Shown piece after piece: positions 41,811-52,888 of a DNA stretch of 64,000 nt. The stretch comes from Clytia hemisphaerica (lineage: Eukaryota; Cnidaria; Hydrozoa; Leptothecata; Clytiidae): NCBI GenBank assembly GCA_902728285.1, contig CACVBU010000240.1, forward strand, positions 124,001 to 188,000, given 5' to 3'. How positions within the stretch are numbered: the stretch's first letter is position 1; each line of letters starts with the position of its first letter. The position numbers and the translations under genes were made by a program. The notes beneath the pieces were generated by a model that saw only the letters and a list, made by a program, of their open reading frames with translations, made no database searches and was not told where the DNA came from.

Positions 41811-43849
41811 AATGTGGTAGTCGGTATGAAGACCAAGCTGTTTTTGCTGGAAATTCTAAGGCTACGGAAGCTTCACTATGAGAACTCTGCAAATGAGGTG
41901 TTTATCGGAAAATTACGAACGATCGGAATTGAAAGCTGCTTCTGCTGACTTTTTCCAGCAATGTCATTTGTGAATAAATGAATGAATCAATGACAAGGTA
42001 TATGGCACAACTCTTCCTTTTGGACTATGAAAATGTGGCTTTCTCATGTTCATGGAAAACGAGTCGATAAAGCTTGGTTGTGATTCGATCTTCAAACATT
42101 CTTGATTTTTAAAAAACATGTTTGGTGTCTTACAATGAAGCTTGCGGCTTACTATATACAATAAGGGCTTTTGGAATGCCCAAAATCGTGAATTTGATAC
42201 ACATGTTTTTATTTCGTACCATCAATAACAATAATACAACATTAGATTAATATCTAGTATTTGGACATACCGGACCGGGTTCCTTAAAAGAAACTAAAAC
42301 TAAAAACTCGTTGAGAAGGAAATATAATTTTGATGGTTGTGAAGTTATAACCATAGATTTACAAAGCCCGAAGGCCTAGATGTCGTACTTTCGCTGAAAA
42401 GTGTGCCGTGGTTAAGTAGGAAATCCTACCTAAGTCACGTGGCATTACATTACAATAGAATTTCAGCGCTTGACCAATCAGAAGCTTCGCGGGTTTTCGA
42501 AAACAATAGCAACAATATTTTCGATATTCACTTTTTTTACCTGCGATGGCTTAAAGCAAATCTATGGTTATAAGCTGAAGTTAAAATCCAAAATTTAGAT
42601 TGGTCTCAGAGGGCGTCAAAATCTTCAAAGTTTTTTTAGTCATCACAGATGATTATTTTCCTTTTTATAAAGCGGGGAAAGAGTATTAATTTATTACTAC
42701 AACTTTTTATCCTATTTCAATTTTTCTGATTGAAAACATTGATTTATTTGATTCCTAGTAATTAACCTTTTTGAAACGCAATTACAGTTGACGTTCTCTA
42801 ATTCGACTTTTAAGGGGAATCGGGTTTTCGAATTTGGGAGCATAACGAATGGTAGAGCGTCGTTTTATACGAGAGTTTTTTGTTGACGGTACTCTGTACC
42901 AGAGTGTATCTCAAGTTTATCGTTTCGTAGTACAATGAATTACGGCAATGAATTTTGAAATTAGCCGTAGATATCGGGTCTGTGTACAGCCTACCTACAA
43001 TACCGGCCATGATATTTGAGAAAAAAGGGAAATTTCCTTTTCTTATAACCACAAACGATTTGTAAGGATCCTTGGATCCAAAAGTTCAAGAATGGTCCGA
43101 TAGGGCTCAGAATATGACCTGGAAGTCTATAAACTCTAATTAATTAAATCTAACAAATAGCCGAAAAGCCACTTTCTCGCCCGAACTTTAAAATGCTAAA
43201 AACGAGGAATTAACCAAAATTCTCAATATATTTTGACCGATATTGTACCTTCTAATATTTGTAACCTTTTATGCAATACGCACACGCTTTTTTTTATCAG
43301 AACGATATATTTTCCATTTCATCATGGATATCCTTAACTTTTTGGGGAATCATCTTAAAATATTCCTACGGTGTTCTTAGGTTAGGATAGAAATACAATC
43401 TAAATTTAGCATGTAATCCTTGCTTGAAGCATAAAATTGTATATTTGGGAAAGCATTGAGACTTACTGGGGGAAATTTGCAATTTACAGCTAAAAAATGG
43501 TATTCTTAGGTTTTGTTGCCAAATTCCATAATGCTGTTGTTCTTAGAATATTCTTATTTTTTTATAGAGTACATTCTTATAAGAAAGCGTGTAGTTTAGT
43601 CGCGGGAACCTGCCGCCTTAAATGTTGAAATAAGAACCTAATACAGTTTATTAATCTCTGAAAGCATTTTCAGGTAGAAAATTCCCATGGTTTTTTTCAT
43701 TCTTCCCTATTTTTATTAAGTCTTCACATAGAAATTGACAAAGAAAATACAGTCAAATTATTCTTTATTAGTGGTGGCCAACCCTTAGGATCCGTGGCGT
43801 ATTTCGTCAGACACAACCGCATATTTTAGTTCGAAATTAAAGTTGACGC
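41811..43849. other. Non-coding stretch, dispersed repeats
   Basis: 42788-42895 is a diverged member of the repeat that begins each copy of the 572-bp duplication (TTGACG-TCTCTAATTCG and GTAGAGCGTCG). CTCTGGTACAGA-type sequence near 42892 matches 26346 inverted. No gene found. Confidence 0.4.
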
Positions 43850-44421
43850 TCTCTAATTCGATTTTCAAAGGGAATTGGATTTCCATTGAATAGGGAGCGG
43901 ATCTAATAGTAGAGCGTCGAGAGTTTCTTGTTGACGGCTTCTTTCTAAAAAATTGTATTTAAATCAAAATGGGTGCAAGTCAAAACTATGACGATACATC
44001 TGTTTTTTACTGACACCAGACTTGCAATTCAGCAGTCCCTAAACACACCCTTACAATATGAATAAACAGCTAGAAAAAGATCCTTGTAAAGTGCACGCTA
44101 TCAAAAATACACCATTACAGGGGCATGGGTCGGACTATTTGGAGTGTCCATTTGTAGTGTTTTCAAAGGAAAATTACCTAGAATAATTTCTTTTATTTTG
44201 CAAGGAAAACAACCAAAAGTAAATTCTTGTATTTTCCAAGGAAAATTTCATTATACAATTTTTATATTTTCTAAGAAAATGAACTAAAGAAACTTTTTGC
44301 TACTTTCATCAATGAATTTGCAAGATAATCTCATGGTTGATTGAAATTCGATTGACGTTTTTGCTTACGTTAATTTGTAATTTCCCGCGAACTTGTAATT
44401 TCCCTCCTAGCTTTTGTAATT
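43850..44421 (+). repeat. 572-bp duplicated segment, copy A
   Basis: By eye identical to 45693-46264. On its left it continues naturally into a TTGACGCT repeat end; on its right it is fused to a GPCR gene fragment. Confidence 0.9.
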
Positions 44422-44835
44422 GTAGTGACCCTGATTGAAATTTACCCACTATCATTCATCACCGTATTACCTGAAGACATCAACGGCTCTCAATGTGGGT
44501 ACTCCGTTGGATTAGACTGGCACCCGGTACAAGTAATCATCCGGGTTATCACACTATTAACGGTCATCACTGGACAAACAATTTCTACGATCAAAATCAA
44601 GACAGCGTTAACAAGAGTCACAGGTTTGATACAATCTGAAGAAATCCATGCTCGAAATATGAAAGTGTTGAAGTCTGTTCGGAAAATGCAGTTGGTGTTT
44701 TTAGCACTTGTGTTACCATTTACATTGGTCTATATCTTTGTTGGATTCATGGCCAAGTGGGAATTCATGGCGATCAGAGCCCTCTCTTCAGAGTAAGTCA
44801 AAACATAGAACTTTCAAACTCGTACCCAGTGGGAC
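44417..44835 (+). pseudogene. Duplicated fragment of the GPCR gene (exon 1 part plus intron start)
   Basis: 419 bp identical by eye to 50101-50519. It holds the codons for TM4 (end) to TM6 and the first 43 bases of the intron, including the GTAAGT donor. It lacks a start, TM1-3 and TM7, so it cannot make a receptor. The left junction shows TAATT microhomology. Inclusion of intron sequence rules out a processed origin. Confidence 0.9.
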
Positions 44836-45506
44836 CATAGTATAAGAAAGCCGCGGCTGGAATGAGTACAGCTGAATTTCTGTTGTTCTATCTATGTCGT
44901 AAGAACGAATTTTTTTATTGTTCAGTGACAATTTCCATTGTCAATTTAATTTGACTTTTAACAAACTCCCTCGTTAGACGTAATTTTGCTCATAAACGCA
45001 AATCTCTTGATAATTCACGCATTCATAACATCAAAGTAAAAGAAAAGACTCTTGGATTAAAAGTACTAGAACGTCAGAATGTCAGTGCTTTAAGAACTTG
45101 AAGAAAATTGAGTGCCTCGAAATGCCTTCCTTATTATTTTGAAAAATTATTACTGGTATTAGTAAATAAATATTCAAGCTGCATTCTGTGAAAATTCCAT
45201 TCGAAAAACAACAGTATTGAGGTGACAGCAAGCATTCAAAGTTTAACATTTGAAAATTAGTTCTTGTAATAAAATGTGTGTTACTTGGTCCTAAATTTAT
45301 AAAAATTTATTTGGAATTGATAAAAACATACTTCAAATAAGGTAATAAGAGAGGATAGTGAGAAAAATTTGAAACTTGAAAAGTAATTGTACTTCAATTG
45401 AATATTATGAACACTTTTAAGGTTAAGGATTTTGTTACCTTCGACTTAGTTCTTATAAACCACGGAGACACAGATAGAACATCCATTTAAGAGAAAAACA
45501 ATAGCG
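44836..45506. other. Non-coding stretch between duplicated segments
   Basis: AT-rich; nothing recognised. Confidence 0.4.
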
Positions 45507-45692
45507 TACTCTTAGGTTCCAAATAAACGGGGGGGGGGGTTCGAATAAACGGGGGGGTTTGAAAATTTTCTAGATTTTAATAAACGGGGGGGACCTAATT
45601 GCCGGGGGGGGGTTGGAAATTGTATTTCTTAAACCCAAAAATAAGGTAAAAATAGGCTAAAATCAGGCTATTTAGAGCAAAATAAGGGGCCT
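45507..45692. mobile_element. Truncated poly(G) inverted-repeat element, TACTCTTAGG family
   Basis: It starts TACTCTTAGGTTCCAAATAA, like the intact copy at 57560-57817, and contains AATAAACGGGGGG motifs. It is cut off at GGCCTTCTC, where the 572-bp copy B begins. Confidence 0.8.
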
Positions 45693-46264
45693 TCTCTAAT
45701 TCGATTTTCAAAGGGAATTGGATTTCCATTGAATAGGGAGCGGATCTAATAGTAGAGCGTCGAGAGTTTCTTGTTGACGGCTTCTTTCTAAAAAATTGTA
45801 TTTAAATCAAAATGGGTGCAAGTCAAAACTATGACGATACATCTGTTTTTTACTGACACCAGACTTGCAATTCAGCAGTCCCTAAACACACCCTTACAAT
45901 ATGAATAAACAGCTAGAAAAAGATCCTTGTAAAGTGCACGCTATCAAAAATACACCATTACAGGGGCATGGGTCGGACTATTTGGAGTGTCCATTTGTAG
46001 TGTTTTCAAAGGAAAATTACCTAGAATAATTTCTTTTATTTTGCAAGGAAAACAACCAAAAGTAAATTCTTGTATTTTCCAAGGAAAATTTCATTATACA
46101 ATTTTTATATTTTCTAAGAAAATGAACTAAAGAAACTTTTTGCTACTTTCATCAATGAATTTGCAAGATAATCTCATGGTTGATTGAAATTCGATTGACG
46201 TTTTTGCTTACGTTAATTTGTAATTTCCCGCGAACTTGTAATTTCCCTCCTAGCTTTTGTAATT
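45693..46264 (+). repeat. 572-bp duplicated segment, copy B
   Basis: Its left edge truncates the element at 45507-45692. Its right edge continues naturally through further TTTTGTAATTTCCC units to about 46295. Confidence 0.9.
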
Positions 46265-47412
46265 TCCCTCCTAGATTTTGTAATTTCCCGCAAAAGTGAA
46301 ATTTTCTTCGTTTGGAATATCATCACGATCTTTGACTTTCTTATTAACTTCAAAGGCTTAAGTAAATGGAATACTATCCAATTAAAACTCGATTCGCGTT
46401 TCTATGACTTTTTTGAGACCTCTTTTTAAATTTTCAGATTGATTTCCAGTGTTAAATTGACGTCTTTCAGAATTGTTAGAATTTCAATCCAAACCATAAG
46501 ATTAACCAGGAATCCCATGCTTGTTTTCTTGAAATTCTGGATAAATTACCCTCGGTCAAATTTTGAAATGTTTTAAATTTCCCTCGTTGCACTCGGGAAA
46601 TTTCAAAAAATTTCAAAATTGACCTCGGGAAATTTATCCCGAATTTCCCTCATAACCATGAGATTACTAGTACAAAATCGCTCTCTTTCTTAACAAAGTT
46701 AAAGAATAATTATTTTGAAAGTAAATCGAATCAAAACTGGCATGTTTTCAGAATCTATTCGCCAGGAAAGAAGATTAGAAACAGAAATGAAAATTACAAT
46801 TTCACGGCTGTCATTTTAAGGCTAAAAAATTGACCAATTGAAGATAAATACAGAAAATTGCCGGTTGCTTAAAAATCGCCAGCGAAAAAGCTACGTGCAA
46901 GATTGGAAGATTTCGGATTTAAAGTTTATAATATAGATGGATCGTTTGACTTGTGCCTAAGTGTGAAATCTTTTGATAGCTAGCTACCACACGCAGTTAC
47001 AGTGAGGCTAATATTTTTTCTGTTGATCAAAGACTAGGACAGTCTTTCTAATTAACGTCACAGTGTTATGTAGAAGAATCGAGATTATATCACCAACTTT
47101 TAGTAGAATGAAGTTTTTTCGTGTTTTCAAAAGATAACAATCAGCTTCTTTCTGACATTAAAAAACCGCCAGGACTGCCAAATGAAAAACAAGCTGGCTG
47201 GCCCAAAATGTCTTTTCAACGTTCATCTAAATTTTTATATCCGCATGACGTTAAATAAATGTTCAAACAACGTTGCGTGTTAACAGAGTACTAATGGAGA
47301 TAAGGGCGTGTAGGTTTTAAACCACACATACTCTATTTCTTTTTGGGAAAATACAGCAGCAAATCGTAGATTGACCATTATGGTTGTTCATTTGTAGCAA
47401 AACTCTATGGCC
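46265..47412. other. Non-coding stretch
   Basis: Nothing recognised beyond the short TTTTGTAATTTCCC repeats at its start. Confidence 0.4.
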
Positions 47413-47545
47413 TATATTTAGTGAAATATTTTTTGCATTTAGTGAAATATATTTTGCATTTAGTAAAATATATTTTTTTGATTTAGTGAAATATTTTTCA
47501 TTTAGTGAAATGCTTTTTTATTTAGTGAACTTTTTTTTATTTCGT
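47413..47545 (+). repeat. AT-rich tandem repeat with ATTTAGTGAA core
   Basis: About seven units of 17-26 bp share ATTTAGTGAAATAT or close variants. Confidence 0.8.
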
Positions 47546-47622
47546 GAATTTTTTTACTTTGTTTATTGATTTCATGGGGCACAGTTCTCGAAAAAATATG
47601 ACAAGAGGTCATTCTGTAGTTT

Positions 47623-47975
47623 ACTTTAGGCGTACAAACTTTCGCGAACACAAACTTTCGCGATTTTCGCGAATTTTGGCCCTTTTCGCGAAAGTAAATG
47701 TCTTTAAAAATTCTAGGAAGAGCCATTCGCGAAAGTTTATGCTCGTGAAAAATTCTTGATTAAATAGAAAATCTGTAAAACTTCAAATTTTGAATAAAAT
47801 GTAACTTTTATGGCACTTTTTAGCCTGCTAAAAGACTAGTAAGTCAAAGGGCAAATGTTTCAAGCCAATCCAAGAAGTATTTGCCCCTCTAAGCCTTTTT
47901 TTCATGTGAAAATTCTCAATTTTACGTCTTGATTCGCGAAAGTTTCTGCTCGCGAAAGTTTGTACGCCTAAAGTA
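47623..47975. mobile_element. MITE with CTTTAGGCGTACAAACTTTC terminal repeats and TA ends
   Basis: The left end TACTTTAGGCGTACAAAC with TTTCGCGA is matched by the inverted right end (TCGCGAAAGTTTGTACGCC and AAAGTA). The interior has more TTCGCGAAAG units. 353 bp, no ORF. A TA target site is likely. Confidence 0.8.
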
Positions 47976-49679
47976 TATCTTTCTGGTCAGTATCTTGTCC
48001 TATCAAAAAATGCAGGGTTATGAAGCAAGGTGAAACAGCGCAGGAAAAAGAAAAAAAAAGACATTTTAACATAACTCACTGTGTACTTGGGCAAAAAGGG
48101 GTGCGGGAATGCGCCACTTGTCAGGGTACTTTTTTTCACCTCAATGAGACCCAGGTAGAGTCGCAAAAACACTAAAATAGTAAAATTAACCCTCGTAGGG
48201 TACCTTTTCTGGGGGAATTAACCTTTCCAAGCCGCTAACTTTTTTGAAAAAGGCCAATAAGTTCATCATTTATTTCTGGAAATTTATTCTTTCAAAGGCC
48301 ATTTGTTGACCAGGACAAATGATTCAGGTATCAACTTTGGTATAGTTGGAAGGCTCTTTCTCTCAGCTACAAAAAATAGCAAATTTTTTTTCTCTGAATC
48401 TCAAGTGGTCAGGAGTTATGACTGTGTAACGGTAAAATGACCTTAAGTTAAGGGTTAAGATGAGAAGATGGAAAATTTTGAGAAAATTTGGAATTTCATC
48501 ACCATTCAGGGTCACTTTTTTCGCAAATTTTTGAAAATTTTTTGAAAAAAGAGTCCACGTAGGGTCTATTTTTCGAACCTCAGCGGAACACCCCCGTCGG
48601 TCTGCAAAGGTTATGTAAGCTTGCTTGCATGTTGAGAGTTTAATGGATTGATTTTGACCAAGGATCTACAATCAGTGCCAAAATACTTAGCACAAAAGGG
48701 AAATTCCCCACAAAATTTTATAACCACAAACAATTTGGAAGCGCTCTAAATTAGGTTGGAAGGGTAGCTAGAGTTTCAACTCTAGGTTTTAACACTAGAC
48801 TTGAGACTTAGGACCTTAGGATCTGAGGATCCAAAAATTCAAAAATGGTTCGGTAGGGCTTGAAATATAGCCTAGAAACCAATAATTCCCTCCCAGATCG
48901 AAATATTCGATGAAACCAAGTTGAAGGCCCGAACAATAAAAGAAAAATGTGTATACGCGCTTAAAACAGGCTAATCATTATGTTCAATTTGGCAAAAATT
49001 TCGACGGAAAATCAGGACAAAATACTCCAAAAGAAGAAGCAGAGCTAGACTAGCAAAATAGTCTGTTAATTAATCATGTCAGAGGGCATAAAGGCTGGGG
49101 CGTTTGCTAGAATAGGAGCTGCGTGGGAGAACGAGCAAAAAGTGGAGAGAGGCTGCTGATTAACAGCTTTCAGCCCTTGTCGCCGACAAAAATTCTTCCT
49201 ACGCTTACCTAACTCCTACGCTTTCTTTTCCCGCGTGATACCGTTCCAGCCCGACTGGCGTGCCAGTCTAAAGCAGAGCAAATTTTTAAAATAACATTTG
49301 TATAATTAGGACGTACATCAGGGAGCCCTGCTTCTAGTAAAATATATTTTACGCGACTTAGGTGCTATCAAACATTTCCCATCCTTTTCTGGTTCTATCT
49401 TTACACCCCAAAAACTACGAAATATAGTACGGAAGCTTTAAACATATCTTGAAAGTGAGAATTCTATCGACCACCGGGATTCTATGATTAAGTCGGAATG
49501 GCTTGTGATCAAATATTCAATTATAAAAATCTTTATATATCGTTGTATTTCCTATTTTAGTAAGTAGTCCTAAAGACGTAAGCAAACATCATCCTAAGAA
49601 ATTTCTTTGAATAAAAAAGTGAGCCACCAAAGAAGAAAGTCTCTCTATTTGAATCAATCAAACTTCGGCCAATTCGACA
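47976..49679. other. Upstream region of the GPCR gene
   Basis: No gene found. TTATATAT at 49533-49540, about 140 bp before the start codon, is a possible TATA box. Confidence 0.35.
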
Positions 49680-51114
49680 ATGAACAGCAACTACAGTAAT
49701 CTCACTAATTCGTCCAATACCAGAATCTCGTTACCTAGCAACACGACAACCATTTTCGAACAGATTCCTATCGTTATCATGGCAATATTTTTATTCTTCA
49801 CCAACCTCTTTCTGTTAATTTCACTTCGAAAACAAAGCGGAAATTTTCACGTCTTGTTGAAATTTTTGACCCTTTTTGATCTTCTACCGGCATACAATCT
49901 CGCCCAAGATGCAGTCTGGAAATACACAATGCATGTTACCAAAGTGGGATGCTTGATCAATAAATATTTTTTCGAAGTATCTTACCTGATGTCAGGTTTC
50001 ACTCTTGCTTTAATGTCGTACGACCGATTTCGTGTGATTTGTCAACCGCTACGGGAGAAAATAGAAAACCGAACGCTGTACATCGTAATTGGAGCTTTCC
50101 TAATTGTAGTGACCCTGATTGAAATTTACCCACTATCATTCATCACCGTATTACCTGAAGACATCAACGGCTCTCAATGTGGGTACTCCGTTGGATTAGA
50201 CTGGCACCCGGTACAAGTAATCATCCGGGTTATCACACTATTAACGGTCATCACTGGACAAACAATTTCTACGATCAAAATCAAGACAGCGTTAACAAGA
50301 GTCACAGGTTTGATACAATCTGAAGAAATCCATGCTCGAAATATGAAAGTGTTGAAGTCTGTTCGGAAAATGCAGTTGGTGTTTTTAGCACTTGTGTTAC
50401 CATTTACATTGGTCTATATCTTTGTTGGATTCATGGCCAAGTGGGAATTCATGGCGATCAGAGCCCTCTCTTCAGAGTAAGTCAAAACATAGAACTTTCA
50501 AACTCGTACCCAGTGGGACTGACACAAAATAGATTGTGTCAAAAAAGAACAAGATCCTAAATTTTCTCCCGTATAACCGAATCTCGCTAACTCGAGCTTA
50601 AATGGGGAATTTCATTTGTCCGAATTACAAAGAGATTCGATTGTAGAAAGTATCTGAAAATGTCTTTCCTTAACGGGACTGGAAACAAGTTCGAATTATT
50701 CAAAGATTCCAATACTATAGAAGTTCGAATAAGCAAAAATTTACTGTACTTATAAGAAGATACGTTTTGAAGAACTTTCTTAAAACATTGATTATCTTTC
50801 ATTTTAGGAAAGGGAGCATTTTCAACGTCGCATTGAGTTTTACATTCCTGCTATCGATGGTAAACCACGTGGTGAATCCATTCATCTATGGTAAACTTCA
50901 TCAAAAGATTTGTTGCAGGAAAAGTAGACGTGTTCAACCACTCAACACTGCCCAACAAACCGCTTCCACTGCTGCCACGGTAAGTCAGGGAGTCATGAGA
51001 AAAACATCCACTCAAAGGTCGATTGTCACTGATCTTTCTACCAGGAAGATTCAACCAATGAAATCAAGTGCTGGTCGAATGACGATCCAGGAATCATCAG
51101 ACTCAAAATGCTGA
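49680..51114 (+). CDS. Class A (rhodopsin-like) G-protein-coupled receptor, two exons
   Basis: Join 49680-50476 and 50808-51114 gives 367 residues. The donor is GTAAGT, the acceptor CATTTTAG, and the phase matches (GA|G, Glu). The N-terminus has four N-glycosylation sequons (NYS, NLT, NSS, NTT) and no signal peptide. TM1 starts near residue 31 (IPIVIMAIFLFF). A cysteine before TM3 (KVGCLI) and one in loop 2 (SQCGY) can form the usual disulphide. TM3 ends SYDRFRVICQPL, a DRY-type motif. TM6 carries FLALVLPF and lacks the CWxP form. TM7 in exon 2 ends NPFIYGKLHQKICC, with the NPxxY motif and possible palmitoylation cysteines. The tail is Ser/Thr-rich. The ligand cannot be inferred. AATAAA at 51275-51280 is a likely polyadenylation signal. 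The gene converges on TMEM237. Confidence 0.9.
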
Positions 51115-51274
51115 TCGATTAATGTTAAAAGCGTCAACTTTAACTGGGCTGCTTTTGAAAATAACACTCATCAATAACACAACCACACAAGACCTTTAAC
51201 CATGCATGGGTTCAATGAGAGAAATATTCATCGGAGTTAGATCCAAAATCTCGTTCCTCAAAACTCTATTTAAC

Positions 51275-51280
51275 AATAAA
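51275..51280 (+). terminator. Polyadenylation signal of the GPCR gene
   Basis: AATAAA 160 bp after the stop codon. Confidence 0.55.
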
Positions 51281-52592
51281 GAAAGCTACCAGCTACCAGC
51301 GACGCATCGATCGAAATCCATCAGCAACCCAAGATTGTAAACTACAATACAGTAAGCAAAGAGAGAGGCCTTCTTGGTGTTTTATGTCAAAATGTGTTTC
51401 ATATAATCGGATTTGTTTTTTTACCGTTACGGAAAGCCGCCGGGTATATAGGATGAGCATTATGGACTTTTGAAAAGCATTAAAGTCAGTGGTACTTTCC
51501 ATCTTCCAAGCAACTGGAAAATCAAGTTTAACCATCGTGTAAACCTATACAAAAATACAAGTGCTTTTATAAGAACGTCAAAAGTTATTTTGAAGCCTTC
51601 GTGTGTTCTTAACGTTTTGGGTTTGAAGCTAGAATATTCTTGAAAGGTTTTTATTTTACTGTAACTTTCTAAAAAAAATTCCATGTTTTAGATCCCTTTT
51701 GTTCGAATGTTCTTAAACTTTTTGGCCTCGAAGCCTTATGTTCTTATAAAAAACGTGTAATGATAAAAGTAAGAATGATTCTTACTTTACACCCCTGTCT
51801 CTAAAGAATCATTTATTACACAAGTTTTTACAGAGAATCAAAACATCCTAGCTGATAACAACTCAAATGTGAGAAAAACTAACGAGATACATAACATTGA
51901 TCAAGAGAAACAACTCATCTCGATGACTACATTTATACGAATGTGATGAACAAATCATTTTCATGTGATGACTGGACTGACTAACACTGAGATAAAAAAC
52001 AATTTAGAGTTAGTTTTGCTTATTTATACCTTATCTATCTTGTCAATTAGGTTTTTCCCTGTCGTTTTGAAATAACAACTAACCATAACCATTGAGATTG
52101 AATACCAATCAAAATATATACTGATTGATTGTTCACAATAGTTTATATATTTCATTTTTCCCTCAACCTGAGAGCGACGTTGTTGTAAGTGGAACGTTCG
52201 TTGCAGGAAAAGCTCTGTAAGAGTGCCTCAAGATTGAAAATCTATCTGTAAACAAGCAAAATGATCAACTACAAATTTGATTATGTTAAGTTTTTAAAAG
52301 CTCAAACGAACTAACTATATTTTTAAATGAGATCCTGCATTTGTTTTTAAATCAAATATGTATGAAAAGAAAGAGGGGAAATCCCCGATTTGGTCACTTG
52401 GAAATTCCCTTTACCATGACCATGACCAACATTTTCGTGCATCAAAAGATAAGTAGTATGGAAAGAAAGTTCGTCAAAAATGAGTGAGTATGAATGATTT
52501 TATATTTTTCAAGTTATTTGAATTTTAAAGAATACATAATTGCGCAATTTGGTAGGATAAAAACTTACTGAATCTTAACGCACGATTGCTCT
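51281..52592. other. Intergenic region between two convergent genes
   Basis: AT-rich, no gene or bounded repeat supported. Confidence 0.4.
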
Positions 52593-52748
52593 TACAGTGT
52601 AGTCTCCATAACTCGAACATGCATGGGAAACATAAATTTGTTCGAGTTAAGGAAATTTCGAGTTATGTAAGATTTAAGGCAAACTTGTTCGAGTTAAGGA
52701 GTCATTCGGGTTATAGAGGTTCGAGTTAACGAGTTATACTCCATTGTA
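52593..52748. mobile_element. Small pogo/Tigger-like MITE
   Basis: The left end TACAGTGTAGTCTCCATAAC with TCGAAC and the inverted right end (GTTCGAGTTAACGAGTTATA and onward to TTGTA) match. The interior repeats GTTCGAGTTAAGG. The CATAACTCGAAC end type and TA flanks recall pogo/Tigger elements. Confidence 0.6.
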
Positions 52749-52888
52749 TACGGAAATAAATGAATATACTAAATATCTAATAAAAATATATTACAGCAAA
52801 CTATAATAAAAAGTTTTCTGAGAATAAAAAATATAAAAGTGAAAGTTGAAAAAAGGACCACTCATACCCAGGATGCTTTGCGTTGGGT

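Noticed and set aside
50767-50807. Independent start for a 115-residue frame at 50767
   Set aside because: The first residues are intron; the frame is exon 2 of the GPCR gene from 50808.
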